Positions 8,945 through 18,551 of a DNA stretch of 64,000 nt are shown here, one piece after another (position 1 is the first letter of the stretch; every line of letters starts with the position of its first letter). This stretch comes from Boseongicola sp. H5. GTDB taxonomy: Bacteria > Pseudomonadota > Alphaproteobacteria > Rhodobacterales > Rhodobacteraceae. The translations under genes were made by a program, and so were the position numbers. The stretch is from contig JACNMN010000002.1 in the NCBI GenBank assembly GCA_020622165.1, positions 372,001 to 436,000 of the forward strand, in the 5' to 3' direction. The notes below the pieces were generated by a model. That model saw nothing but the letters and a program-made list of their open reading frames with translations, did no database searches and had not been told where the DNA came from.

Positions 8945-10915
8945 ATGCCGTTGAATACGCTGGTCTTCAAATCCAACCGGACACGTCCGGAGCCTCGTCT
9001 GCTGCGTGATCCTCCGGTTCGGGTGGAGGACCGAAAGGCGCGTCGCCGCCCCCGCCCGCTGGCCGAAATCCTCGTGGATCAGGGTGTTATCGGGCCAGAG
9101 ACGCTGCTCAAGGCCATCGCGCTGCAACGCCATCAGGATCTTCCGATCGGCGAAATCCTGATTGCCCATGGGGACATATCCGAGCGCCAGTTGCTGAACG
9201 GCCTCTGCGCGCAATACGACGCCAAGGCGATCAATCTGGCCACCGACCCCGCCGACGCGACCCTGGCCGCGCTTCTGCCCGCCAAGACCGCGATCACGCT
9301 CAGCGCCCTGCCGTGGCGGCGTGCCGGTCAGGCGCTGATCGTCGTCACCAACAGACCCGATCAGGAGGCCGCGATCCGCGCGGCCTTCGACCCCGACCAG
9401 CCCCTGATCGTGGCCATCGCCAGCCGCAGCCAGATGCACGATGCGCTGACGCGGGCCTATGGACCGGAACTTGCCCGGCTGGCCGAGGCGCGGGTGCCGC
9501 AACAGGCCAGTTGCCGCAACTGGAACGCCAGACGCTGGATGCCGGTTCTGGCAAGCTGGGGCCTGGCGGTCGCGGCCTTCGCCTGGACGAACCCGGTAGT
9601 GCTGGCCGTGCTGGCCTATGGGATCGCGCTACTGGTCTTTTTCTGCAACGCGACGCTGAAACTGGCGGCGCTGGCGGCGGCCCTGCGCGCACCCGTCCCC
9701 GAACCCTCGAACGGCATCGCGGCGGCCCTTGCCCCGCTCCGCCAGCCGATCCCGCTGCGCCGGCAACCCGTGGTCAGCATCCTTGTGCCGCTCCTGCGGG
9801 AACAGGACATCGCGGGCCAATTGGTCAAACGCCTGTCACGGCTGGATTATCCGCGTGAATTGCTGGATGTGATCCTGGTTCTCGAAGCCGGAGACCGGAC
9901 CACGCAGACCGCCCTGGCCCAGGCCACGCTCCCCTCCTGGATGCGGGCCGTGACCGTGCCGCCCGGGCATCCGCAAACCAAACCCAGGGCGCTGAACTAC
10001 GCGTTGAATTTCGCCCGCGGCTCGATCATCGGCATCTATGACGCGGAGGATCGGCCTGACCCGGACCAGATCCGGAAGGTGGTACGCCGGTTCTCGGAAT
10101 GCCCGCCCGAGGTTGTGTGCCTGCAGGGCCGCCTGGATTACTACAACGCCACCCACAACTGGATAAGCCGTTGTTTTACAATCGAATATGCAAGCTGGTT
10201 CCGGATGATGCTGCCCGGCGTTCAGAGGCTTGGCCTGTTCGTGCCCTTGGGCGGCACGACGCTGTTCCTGCGCCGGGCCGCGCTGGAGGCGGTGGGCGCG
10301 TGGGATGCCCATAACGTGACCGAAGACGCCGAGCTGGGCCTGCGGCTGGTGCGCAACGGCTATCGCACGGAAATCGTGGCCACCACCACCTATGAGGAGG
10401 CGAATTCGGCCATCCTGCCCTGGATCCGGCAGCGGTCCCGCTGGCTGAAAGGCTATGCGATGACTTGGGTGACCCATATGCGCGACCCGGTCGCGCTCTG
10501 GCGGTCGCTTGGCGCCCGGGCCTTTCTCGGCTTCCAGTTGCAGATACTGGGCACCGTTCTGGGCTTTCTGGCGGCCCCGCTTTTGTGGACCTTCTCCCTT
10601 GTACCCTTCGGTCTGCCCCACCCGCTTGACCCGGTGCTCACGCCCTTCGGCTTCGGCATGATCGGGGCTGGCTTCGTGCTGGCGCTGGTGCTCAGCCTGA
10701 CCATGTCCTTCCTCGCCTGCCGCGCCCCGCATCTGCGCCGGCATCGGCTGGCGCTGCCGCTGATGCTTCTCTACTTCCCGCTTGCCTCCGCGGCGGCGGT
10801 CTTGGCGCTGGTCGAGATGCTGTTGCGGCCTTTCCACTGGGCAAAGACCGCCCACGGCAAGTTCAGTCATCGCCGCGGGATGGTGGCAACCCCCGGCACC
10901 GGGACAGCGCCCTAG
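8945..10915 (+). CDS. MshEN domain fused to family 2 glycosyltransferase, membrane-bound
   Basis: A 656-aa inner-membrane glycosyltransferase, probably processive. The N-terminal part (about residues 35-160) resembles the MshEN/GspE N-terminal domain (LAEILVDQG, IGEILIAHGDIS), which binds c-di-GMP in some ATPases. Two membrane helices follow (about 200-240), then a GT2 catalytic domain with D366-AED369, TEDAE (D461) and the Q496-xx-R499-W500 motif of cellulose-synthase-like enzymes, and finally several C-terminal helices. ATG 8945 is preferred over TTG 8927. A CtrA box lies upstream. Product and acceptor are unknown; c-di-GMP control is an inference from the fused domain. Confidence 0.85.
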   Translation: MPLNTLVFKSNRTRPEPRLLRDPPVRVEDRKARRRPRPLAEILVDQGVIGPETLLKAIALQRHQDLPIGEILIAHGDISERQLLNGLCAQYDAKAINLATDPADATLAALLPAKTAITLSALPWRRAGQALIVVTNRPDQEAAIRAAFDPDQPLIVAIASRSQMHDALTRAYGPELARLAEARVPQQASCRNWNARRWMPVLASWGLAVAAFAWTNPVVLAVLAYGIALLVFFCNATLKLAALAAALRAPVPEPSNGIAAALAPLRQPIPLRRQPVVSILVPLLREQDIAGQLVKRLSRLDYPRELLDVILVLEAGDRTTQTALAQATLPSWMRAVTVPPGHPQTKPRALNYALNFARGSIIGIYDAEDRPDPDQIRKVVRRFSECPPEVVCLQGRLDYYNATHNWISRCFTIEYASWFRMMLPGVQRLGLFVPLGGTTLFLRRAALEAVGAWDAHNVTEDAELGLRLVRNGYRTEIVATTTYEEANSAILPWIRQRSRWLKGYAMTWVTHMRDPVALWRSLGARAFLGFQLQILGTVLGFLAAPLLWTFSLVPFGLPHPLDPVLTPFGFGMIGAGFVLALVLSLTMSFLACRAPHLRRHRLALPLMLLYFPLASAAAVLALVEMLLRPFHWAKTAHGKFSHRRGMVATPGTGTAP

Positions 10916-11553
10916 ACGTTGCGCGCCTGTTCCTTCAGGCGCACTTCGAAAGCCGTGGAGAGGTGCTTTCTCAGCGCTTTCGCCGCCGTGTCCCCGTCCC
11001 GGTCGGCAATCGCCTGAACGATCGCGGCATGTTCGCTCAACGCATCCTCGCCCCGGCCCGCTGCCGCCAGCGACGTGGTCGCCATCAGCGCCATGGAGCG
11101 ATGCACGAGGTCAAGCTGCTGCACCAGATACCGGTTGTGGCTGGCCAGATGGATCTGCTTGTGGAACCGGCGATTGGCCCGCGACAGCGCGTCGGGATCA
11201 TCCAGAAGCGCGCGGTCGGCCTCCACCATGTCGCGCAGCACACGGATTTCTTCGGCCGCGGCATGCTGCGCCGCAAGCCGGGCCGCCAGTCCCTCAAGCT
11301 CGGTGCGCACCGCGTAAAGCTCCGCCGTCTGCGCGTGGTCCAACGACGCCACGATCAGGCTGCGGCCATCGCGGGTCAGCAGGCTTTGCGTCTCAAGACG
11401 CTGCAACGCCTCGCGGATCGGCGTCCGGCTGACGCCGAAGCGCTCCGCCAGTTCCGACTCCACCAGCCGCGCGCCGGGCCGGTAGATGCCCACATCGATC
11501 GCCTCAAGGATCAGGTCATAGGCATCCTTGTGCGGGGGTTTCTTCTGAGCCAT
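10912..11553 (-). CDS. GntR-family regulator, FCD subfamily
   Basis: A 213-aa transcription regulator. The N-terminal winged helix (about residues 10-70) carries the GntR hallmark GARLVESELAERFGVSRTPIREALQRLE; the C-terminal FCD domain (80-205) has the helical pattern with D, H and N/H metal-site residues (FHKQIHLASHNRYL, SEHAAIVQAI). FCD regulators usually sense small organic acids. AAAGGA lies 8 bases before ATG 11553. The 3' end overlaps the convergent glycosyltransferase gene by 4 bases. No catabolic operon lies beside it, so its targets cannot be read from context. Confidence 0.92.
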   Translation of the reverse strand: MAQKKPPHKDAYDLILEAIDVGIYRPGARLVESELAERFGVSRTPIREALQRLETQSLLTRDGRSLIVASLDHAQTAELYAVRTELEGLAARLAAQHAAAEEIRVLRDMVEADRALLDDPDALSRANRRFHKQIHLASHNRYLVQQLDLVHRSMALMATTSLAAAGRGEDALSEHAAIVQAIADRDGDTAAKALRKHLSTAFEVRLKEQARNV

Positions 11554-11648
11554 CCAAAGTCCTTTCGATCTGCCCGAGGCTAGGCAAGCACAGGGGCCAA
11601 GACAAGCCACCCCTTGCCGCGCCCCGCGCCACGGCCTAAACCGCTCCC

Positions 11649-12296
11649 ATGCCAGCCGAGCAGTTCCACCATATCGACACCTGGGTCTTCGACCTCGACA
11701 ACACGCTGTATCCCCCGGAAATGGCGCTGTTCGACCAGATCAACATCCGCATGACGGCCTATGTGATGGAGGCCCTTGGCGTGGATCGCCCGGAGGCCGA
11801 CCGCCTGCGGCGGAAATACTGGCAGGATCATGGTACCACGCTGGCGGGGCTGATGGATCTGCACGGGGTCGATCCCGGCCCCTATCTGCACGAGGTCCAC
11901 GAGATCGACTTCACCGTCCTGAGCCCCGACCCCGACCTTGCCGGGCGGATCGCCGCCCTGCCCGGACGCCGGATCGTCTTCACCAACGGAACCGCGCCCT
12001 ATGCGGAGAGGGTGCTGGCCCATCGCGGGCTGACCGGGCTTTTCGATGCGATCTACGGGGTCGAACACGCCAATTTCCGCCCCAAGCCCGAGGCGCGCGC
12101 CTTCGAAGTGGTCTTTGCCACGGACGGGCTGGCCCCGACCCGCTCCGCGATGTTCGAGGACGAGGCCCGCAATCTGGCCGCCCCCCATGACATGGGGCTG
12201 CGCACGGTCCATGTGGCCGCCACCCCGGTGGAGGAGGTCTTTATCGACCATCACACCGATGATCTGACCGGGTTTCTCACCGTACTGACCCGCTGA
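11649..12296 (+). CDS. HAD hydrolase, pyrimidine 5'-nucleotidase type
   Basis: A 215-aa cytoplasmic phosphatase of the HAD superfamily, similar to the pyrimidine 5'-nucleotidase/SDT1 group. Motif I is VFDLDNTLYPP with nucleophile D15 and D17; motif II is VFTNGT (about residues 110-115); motif III is a Lys in RPKPEARAF; motif IV is MFEDEARN. A helical C1 cap separates motifs I and II. The likely substrate is UMP, CMP or a modified nucleotide, but this is a family-level inference. Separated by 95 bases from the divergent GntR gene. Confidence 0.88.
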   Translation: MPAEQFHHIDTWVFDLDNTLYPPEMALFDQINIRMTAYVMEALGVDRPEADRLRRKYWQDHGTTLAGLMDLHGVDPGPYLHEVHEIDFTVLSPDPDLAGRIAALPGRRIVFTNGTAPYAERVLAHRGLTGLFDAIYGVEHANFRPKPEARAFEVVFATDGLAPTRSAMFEDEARNLAAPHDMGLRTVHVAATPVEEVFIDHHTDDLTGFLTVLTR

Positions 12297-12301
12297 GGCG
12301 A

Positions 12302-12348
12302 ATAGGAGAATCCAAGCATATTCGGCATATTCGATAGTATTCTCCTAT
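12302..12348. promoter_or_regulatory. Repeat-rich control region before a small membrane protein
   Basis: A perfect 10-bp inverted repeat, ATAGGAGAAT (12302-12311) and ATTCTCCTAT (12339-12348), encloses a tandem direct repeat GCATATTCG (12316-12324 and 12325-12333). A TTCGATAG/CTCGATAG echo follows to 12359. The stretch is AT-rich against a GC-rich background and lies between the HAD gene stop (12296) and the next start (12441). It looks like a regulated promoter with operators; as a terminator it would have an unusually long 27-base loop and no T-run. Confidence 0.5.
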
Positions 12349-12440
12349 ATACTCGATAGATGCCGCACTGCGGCAATTGTGCCTCTCGTTTTCGGTCCTG
12401 CCCGCCCCATCTGTGCTCCAGCGAACAGGAGAAACCGCAG

Positions 12441-12689
12441 ATGACAATGACGCCCGAGGCCCCGCGCCCCTATTTCACCCGCAGGATCACATACCGCATC
12501 CCGCTCATCGGCCGCATGGCCCGCGAGATCGTGGAAGGCGACGAGGATACGCCCTTTTACGCCATCGCCATGCTGGTCGGGCTCTGGGGCAGCGCCTTCA
12601 TGATCTTCGGCTATCCCGGCCTGATCATTCCGGCCCTGATCCTGGTGCTCGTGATGTTCCTGACCCTGATCCGGATCACCCTTGGCTGA
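12441..12689 (+). CDS. Small two-helix membrane protein (82 aa), function unknown
   Basis: A short protein with a basic N-terminus (RRITYRIPLIGRMAREIVEGDE) and two hydrophobic segments at about residues 40-58 and 62-80. The ribosome site ACAGGAGAAACC precedes ATG 12441 well. The gene stands alone behind the repeat-rich region at 12302-12348, which suggests tight regulation. The frame extends upstream to 12360 but that part has no Shine-Dalgarno sequence. I recognise no named family. Confidence 0.65.
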   Translation: MTMTPEAPRPYFTRRITYRIPLIGRMAREIVEGDEDTPFYAIAMLVGLWGSAFMIFGYPGLIIPALILVLVMFLTLIRITLG

Positions 12690-12750
12690 TCTGCGCCCTG
12701 TGCGCGTTTGACGCTTCGACCGGTCCGGCTCCGCACCCTATTTCTGTGTC

Positions 12751-13956
12751 ATGGCCGAGCTGATCGACACCGATATCCTGATCTCCGGCGGCGGCGTCGC
12801 CGGACTGACCGCCGCGGTCGGGTTCGGCCGCGCCGGCTTCTCGGTGATCTGCGTCGACCCCACGCCACCGGTCACCGAGCGGGACGCGGAAGGCTCCGAC
12901 CTGCGGACGACCGCATTTCTGCAACCGTCCCGGGATTTCCTGGACAGGATCGGCCTCTGGGACCGGCTGGCCGATCATGCGACGCCGTTGCAGGTGATGC
13001 GGATCGTCGATGCGGGCGGGGAAACACCCGAGCCCCGCGCGGCCCATGATTTCAACGCCGCCGATATCTCCGACCTGCCCTTTGGCTGGAACCTGCCCAA
13101 CTGGTTGCTGCGCCGCGAGATGCTGGCCGCGCTGGACGGGCTGCCGAATGTCCGGTTCCGGCCGGGCACCGCAACCGCCGGGCTGCTGACCCGGGAGACC
13201 GAGGCGCGGGTGACCCTGAGCGATGGCGCGCGGGTCCGGGCCAGGCTGGTGATCGGCGCCGACGGGCGCGCCTCCCCCGTCCGGGAAGCGGTCGGGATCG
13301 GCGTGAAGACAACGCGCTACGGGCAGAAGGCGTTGGCCTTTGCCGTCACCCATCCGATCCCGCACGAGAATGTCTCGACCGAGATCCACCGCTCGGGCGG
13401 GCCCTTCACGCTGGTGCCGCTGCCCGATTACGAGGGGCTGCCTTCCTCCGCCATCGTCTGGATGGAGCGCGGGCCCGAGGTGACGCGGCTGGCCGCGCTG
13501 GATGTCACCGCGTTCGAGGCGGAAATGTCCGAACGCTCCTGCCATCTGTTCGGGCCGCTGACGCTGGTCTCCCGCCGGACGGTCTGGCCGATCATCAGCC
13601 AGGTCGCCGAGCGGATGGAGGCCGAACGCACCGCCCTGATCGCCGAGGCCGCGCATGTCATGCCGCCCATCGGGGCGCAGGGTCTGAACATGAGCCTCGC
13701 GGATCTGCGGGTACTGCTGGAGTTGATCGAAGCGGCCCCGGGCGATCCGGGCGCGCGCGACCTGCTTCGCAAGTACAACCGGATCCGCCATGCCGAGGTG
13801 CTGGCCCGGGTGACCGGCGTCGATGCGCTCAACCGCGCCTCGATGGTGGAGACGCAGGGGCTGCGCGATCTGCGGATGCAGGCGTTGAACACCTTCTACT
13901 CGGTCGCGCCCGTGCGCCGTGTGCTGATGCGCGCGGGTCTGGGCGCCCGCGGCTGA
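12751..13956 (+). CDS. UbiH/UbiF-family FAD-dependent monooxygenase
   Basis: A 401-aa flavoprotein hydroxylase of the ubiquinone-synthesis type. The N-terminal dinucleotide fold is ISGGGVAGLTAAVGFGRAG; the middle has VIGADGRASPVRE (DG motif); the C-terminal FAD motif is AEAAHVMPPIGAQGLNMSLADL, where the usual GD is replaced by AE while the PPIGAQGLN signature of ubiquinone hydroxylases is kept. It probably hydroxylates the ring of a ubiquinone precursor at the membrane; which position cannot be read from sequence. It follows the small membrane protein by 61 bases. Confidence 0.88.
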   Translation: MAELIDTDILISGGGVAGLTAAVGFGRAGFSVICVDPTPPVTERDAEGSDLRTTAFLQPSRDFLDRIGLWDRLADHATPLQVMRIVDAGGETPEPRAAHDFNAADISDLPFGWNLPNWLLRREMLAALDGLPNVRFRPGTATAGLLTRETEARVTLSDGARVRARLVIGADGRASPVREAVGIGVKTTRYGQKALAFAVTHPIPHENVSTEIHRSGGPFTLVPLPDYEGLPSSAIVWMERGPEVTRLAALDVTAFEAEMSERSCHLFGPLTLVSRRTVWPIISQVAERMEAERTALIAEAAHVMPPIGAQGLNMSLADLRVLLELIEAAPGDPGARDLLRKYNRIRHAEVLARVTGVDALNRASMVETQGLRDLRMQALNTFYSVAPVRRVLMRAGLGARG

Positions 13957-13983
13957 ACCGGGCGCCCTGCAACGGTGTGCCCG

Positions 13984-15114
13984 TCAGGGAAAGACCTTGT
14001 CCACGACCGTTCGAAGTCGCGCCACCGCGCCCTCCACGTCATAGAGCTTGTCGAGCCCGAAAAGCCCGATCCGGAAGGTCATGAACCCCTCCGGCTCATC
14101 CACCTGCAACGGCACGCCTGCCGCGATCTGCATGCCACATGCGGCGAATTTACTGCCGTTCTGGATCGCCGGGTCGTCGGTATAGCTGACCACCACTCCA
14201 GGCGCGCCGAACCCGTCGCCCGCGACGGAACGAATGCCCTTCCCGGCCAGCAGGTCGCGCACGGCGTTGCCCAAAGCCCACTGATTTTCCTTCAGTTTCT
14301 CAAAGCCATAGTTCTGCGTTTCCAGCATCGTGTCGCGAAAGGCGCGCAGCGCATCGGTGGGCATCGTGGCGTGATAGGCATGGCCGCCCTCCTCATAGGC
14401 CTGCATGATCTGGCGCCATTTCGCGAGATCGAGCGCAAAACTGTCCGATGCGGCACCGGCCATCCGCGTCACCGCCCGGTCCGACAACATCACCAGCCCC
14501 GCCGAGGGCGAGGCGGACCATCCCTTCTGTGGCGCCGAGATCAGCACGTCGACGCCGGTGGCTTGCATGTCCACCCAGACGCAGCCCGAGGCGATGCAAT
14601 CCAGCACCATCAGCGCACCGACCTCATGGGCCGCCGCGGCCAGCGCCGTGACATAGGCATCCGGCAGGATCAGACCCGCGGAGGTTTCCACATGGGGCGC
14701 AAAGACCACATCGGGCTTTTCCGCGCGGATCCGTGCGGTGACCTCTTCGATCGGGGCGGGCGCGAACGGTGCGTTCGGGGCGTTGCCCGAAGCCCGCGCC
14801 TTCATCACGGCCACCTCACCCGCAAAGCCGCCCGCATCGAGGATCTGCGACCAGCGGTAGGAGAACCAGCCGTTGCGGACGACCAGCACGCTGGCATCCC
14901 GCGCGAACTGGCGCGCGACCGCCTCCATCGCGTAGGTGCCGCCACCGGGGACAAGCGCCACCGCGTCGGCATTGTAGACCTCCTTCAGCAGGGCGCTGAT
15001 GTCGGTCATCACCGTGCGAAAGCTCTGGCTCATGTGATTGAGCGAGCGGTCGGTGAAGACGACGGAGTATTCCAGAAGCCCCTCCGGGTCTACGTGATCG
15101 AGAAGTGCGGCCAT
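13984..15114 (-). CDS. Class V PLP-dependent aminotransferase
   Basis: A 376-aa enzyme of the alanine-glyoxylate/serine-glyoxylate aminotransferase fold. The PLP Lys is K197 in SAPQKGWSASP, with the ring-stacking Asp D172 in VLDCIASG and a phosphate-binding loop PGGGTYAMEAV near residues 56-66. ATG 15114 is chosen because GGGAG sits eight bases upstream; an ATG at 15129 is also in frame. It is downstream of the two Lrp/AsnC genes on the same strand and likely under their control, which points to an amino-acid substrate. The exact donor and acceptor are not known. Confidence 0.85.
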   Translation of the reverse strand: MAALLDHVDPEGLLEYSVVFTDRSLNHMSQSFRTVMTDISALLKEVYNADAVALVPGGGTYAMEAVARQFARDASVLVVRNGWFSYRWSQILDAGGFAGEVAVMKARASGNAPNAPFAPAPIEEVTARIRAEKPDVVFAPHVETSAGLILPDAYVTALAAAAHEVGALMVLDCIASGCVWVDMQATGVDVLISAPQKGWSASPSAGLVMLSDRAVTRMAGAASDSFALDLAKWRQIMQAYEEGGHAYHATMPTDALRAFRDTMLETQNYGFEKLKENQWALGNAVRDLLAGKGIRSVAGDGFGAPGVVVSYTDDPAIQNGSKFAACGMQIAAGVPLQVDEPEGFMTFRIGLFGLDKLYDVEGAVARLRTVVDKVFP

Positions 15115-15179
15115 GTCAGGTGCTCCCATTGCATGGGGCATGGGTAGCGGCAGGCCGCCGGCGACGCAATGTCGGGGCG

Positions 15180-15638
15180 TCATCCCAAGGGCCCCGGTCG
15201 CCGCTCCTCGGACAGAAGGACATTGGCCTCCACATTGCCAACACCGGGCAGCGTCATGATGCGGCGGCGCAGGACCCGTTCGAAATCGGGCAGGTCGCGG
15301 GCGACGACCCGCAACCGGTAATCGTAAAGGCCAAGCACATGCTCGACGGTCTGCACCTCGGGGATCGCCGCGACAGCGCGCTCGAAATCCTCCAGACTCA
15401 CGCGCCCCTTGGTGGCCAGTTTCACACCCAGAAAGACCGTGACGCCGAAGCCGATTTTCTCGGGATCGATCCGCAACCGTTGCGGATGCAGGATGCCGGC
15501 CTTCCGCAGATCGACGATCCGCCGCCATGTGGCCGGTTGCGACAGGCCGATCCGACGCCCGATCTCGCTTGCGGTGAGGGTGCCGTCCCGCTGCAACTCG
15601 CGCAGGATCTCCCAATCGGTGGCATCGGGATCGCTCAT
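15180..15638 (-). CDS. Lrp/AsnC-family regulator (second of a pair)
   Basis: A 152-aa protein with an N-terminal helix-turn-helix (residues 5-55, DWEILRELQRDGTLTASEIGRRIGLSQPATWRRI) and a C-terminal RAM ligand domain (about 70-145: TVEHVLGLYDYRLRVVARD, LPGVGNVEANVLL). It overlaps the preceding Lrp/AsnC gene by 4 bases, so the two are translationally coupled and may form hetero-oligomers. Lrp/AsnC proteins bind DNA cooperatively in response to amino acids. The divergent ilvC gene and downstream aminotransferase are plausible targets. Confidence 0.93.
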   Translation of the reverse strand: MSDPDATDWEILRELQRDGTLTASEIGRRIGLSQPATWRRIVDLRKAGILHPQRLRIDPEKIGFGVTVFLGVKLATKGRVSLEDFERAVAAIPEVQTVEHVLGLYDYRLRVVARDLPDFERVLRRRIMTLPGVGNVEANVLLSEERRPGPLG

Positions 15639-16090
15639 AGCGGATAGACCTCCTCCGCCTTGATCCGGGCGACATGCATCAACGCCTCGATATCGGCGAT
15701 ATGCGGCAGCGTGAGGATGCGGTCGCGATAGACCTCCTGATAATGCGGCATGTTGCGGGCGATCAGGTTGAGGCGCGCATCGACACGGCCCAGAAAGGTC
15801 TGGATCTCGATCACCTCCGGCACCTCGCGCGCGGCGGCCAGAAACTCGTCGAAGGCGCGCGGCACCGTCTTGTCGAGCGTGATCCGCAGCGACACCTCCA
15901 CCGTGTAGCCAAGCGCGGGCCAGTTGATCTGCGCCTCGATGGACTTCACCACACCGCGCTGCCGCAGCATCTTCATCCGCCTTGCCACCTGCGCCGCCGA
16001 CAGCCCGACCTTTTCCCCGATTTCACCCGGGGTCAGGCTCGGCTCGTCCTGCCAGTAACGGAGTATGCGTCGCTCGTGATCGGTCAGCAT
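15635..16090 (-). CDS. Lrp/AsnC-family regulator (first of a pair)
   Basis: A 151-aa regulator: helix-turn-helix at residues 3-50 (DHERRILRYWQDEPSLTPGEIGEKVGLSAAQVARRM) and a RAM domain with EIQTFLGRVDARLNLIARN and LPHIADIEALMHV. It is first in the minus-strand operon and divergent from ilvC across 145 bases, an arrangement in which the regulator usually controls both directions. In ilvC regulation a branched-chain amino acid would be a natural effector, but this is inference. Confidence 0.93.
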   Translation of the reverse strand: MLTDHERRILRYWQDEPSLTPGEIGEKVGLSAAQVARRMKMLRQRGVVKSIEAQINWPALGYTVEVSLRITLDKTVPRAFDEFLAAAREVPEVIEIQTFLGRVDARLNLIARNMPHYQEVYRDRILTLPHIADIEALMHVARIKAEEVYPL

Positions 16091-17258
<1,168 letters not shown>

Positions 17259-17295
17259 CTGCGCTGCGGGCGGCATGCCTGCCCCCGCGGACCAG

Positions 17296-17328
17296 AAAAA
17301 CGGCCGTCCCGATGGCAGATCGGGGCGG
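17296..17328 (-). terminator. Rho-independent terminator of the 56-aa gene (possibly bidirectional with ilvC)
   Basis: On the minus strand the stem CCGCCCCGAT/ATCGGGACGG (10 bp with one G-T pair, loop CTGCC) is followed by CCGTTTTT. It lies 68 bases past the stop of the small minus-strand gene. It could also act weakly on ilvC readthrough from the other side, where no T-run follows. Confidence 0.75.
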
Positions 17329-17396
17329 TCAGCGCGTCGCCAAACGCCGCCTTGCGAGCGCTTAGGAGGCGTATCTCCCGCGCCTGGACCGGTGGC

Positions 17397-17567
17397 TCAG
17401 GGTTTTGTATTCGGGTTCGGCCCCGGGCCATCCTTGGCCAATGTCGATTTCGGGGCGTCGTCATCCTTCATCCGCTCTTCGGTTTTCGCTTTCGAGCGAA
17501 GCGCAAGGACGATAACGGCACCAAAGGTGATAACGATGAGCGTAATCACAAGGGCTGAGGTATCCAT
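17397..17567 (-). CDS. Small membrane protein (56 aa), function unknown
   Basis: A short protein with an N-terminal hydrophobic helix (about residues 4-24, ALVITLIVITFGAVIVLAL) and a charged, proline-ending cytoplasmic tail (RSKAKTEERMKDDD). GGAG stands 8 bases before ATG 17567 and a good terminator follows at 17328-17296, so it looks like a complete single-gene unit. It is divergent from the DMT transporter gene, 69 bases away. No family recognised. Confidence 0.6.
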   Translation of the reverse strand: MDTSALVITLIVITFGAVIVLALRSKAKTEERMKDDDAPKSTLAKDGPGPNPNTKP

Positions 17568-17636
17568 GGTCAATCTCCGGGCTGAATGCGGGGGGTCTTG
17601 TGTGAAGAACGCAGAGACCCCCGTCAGGGTTCCTTG

Positions 17637-18551
17637 ATGCAGGCCGCCACGCCTGAGAGGCCCGGCGCGCTCAACTGGGCGCTTGTCCTCGGGCTGGGCG
17701 TCATCTGGGGCACCGCGTTCATGGGCGTTTCCGCCGCGCTGGAGGGGTTCGGAGTCTGGACGGTGACCGCGGGGCGCACGGCGATGGGCGCGGTGGCATT
17801 GATCCTTGCCGGGCCGCTGATCGGTCAGAGCCTCGCGCAGGTCAAGGGTGCGCGGGCCTGGGCCTACAGCGCGGTGATCGGCGTCGTTTCGGTTGCGATG
17901 CCCTTTTCGCTGCTGAGCTGGGGGCTGAGCCATGTCCCCTCGGCCTTTGCGGGCGTGGCGATGGGGGCGGTGCCGTTGCTGGTTCTGCCGCTGGTCGCGG
18001 TCTTTTCACCCGAGGAAGGGATCGGCCCGCGCCGGATCGCGGGCGTGGCACTGGGCTTTGTCGGGCTGGTTCTGCTTGTCGGCGACGGGGCCTTCGACCG
18101 GACCGGCCGCGATGCGGAATGGCTGGGCCGGCTGGCCTGCATCGGTGCCGCGGCCTGTTATGCGGTGGGTTCGGTCATGACGCGGCGCGCGCCGCCGATG
18201 CCGCCGGTGGCCTTCGCGACCGCCACCTTGGTGGTGGCCGCAGCCGTGATCGTGCCCATCGCCTTGCTGGTGGAGGGCATTCCGCGCGAGTTTCCGCTCT
18301 GGCCGACGAGCGCACTGATCTATGTCGCCCTGCTGCCGACCGGGCTGGCCGCGATCATCCGGGTTCGGGTGATCACCACCGCGGGCTCCATATTCATGAG
18401 CCTCGTCAGCTATATGGTGCCGGTCTGGGCGGTCATTTTCGGGATCACACTGATGGGCGAGGCCCTGCCCCCCACGCTTTTCTGGGCGCTCGGCCTAATC
18501 CTCGCCGGTATCCTGCTCAGCCAGTGGCGCAGCCTTTTCGGCCGCCGCTAA
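17637..18551 (+). CDS. DMT-superfamily (EamA) transporter
   Basis: A 304-aa inner-membrane protein with about ten hydrophobic helices arranged as two EamA repeats (about residues 12-140 and 155-298). Typical features are VIWGTAFM in helix 1, PSAFAGVAMGAVPLLV and the helix-9 segment SIFMSLVSYMVPVWAVIFG. EamA proteins are mostly metabolite or amino-acid exporters; the substrate is not known. ATG 17637 is used. Its stop overlaps the stop of the convergent CAP-domain gene by 4 bases. Confidence 0.88.
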   Translation: MQAATPERPGALNWALVLGLGVIWGTAFMGVSAALEGFGVWTVTAGRTAMGAVALILAGPLIGQSLAQVKGARAWAYSAVIGVVSVAMPFSLLSWGLSHVPSAFAGVAMGAVPLLVLPLVAVFSPEEGIGPRRIAGVALGFVGLVLLVGDGAFDRTGRDAEWLGRLACIGAAACYAVGSVMTRRAPPMPPVAFATATLVVAAAVIVPIALLVEGIPREFPLWPTSALIYVALLPTGLAAIIRVRVITTAGSIFMSLVSYMVPVWAVIFGITLMGEALPPTLFWALGLILAGILLSQWRSLFGRR

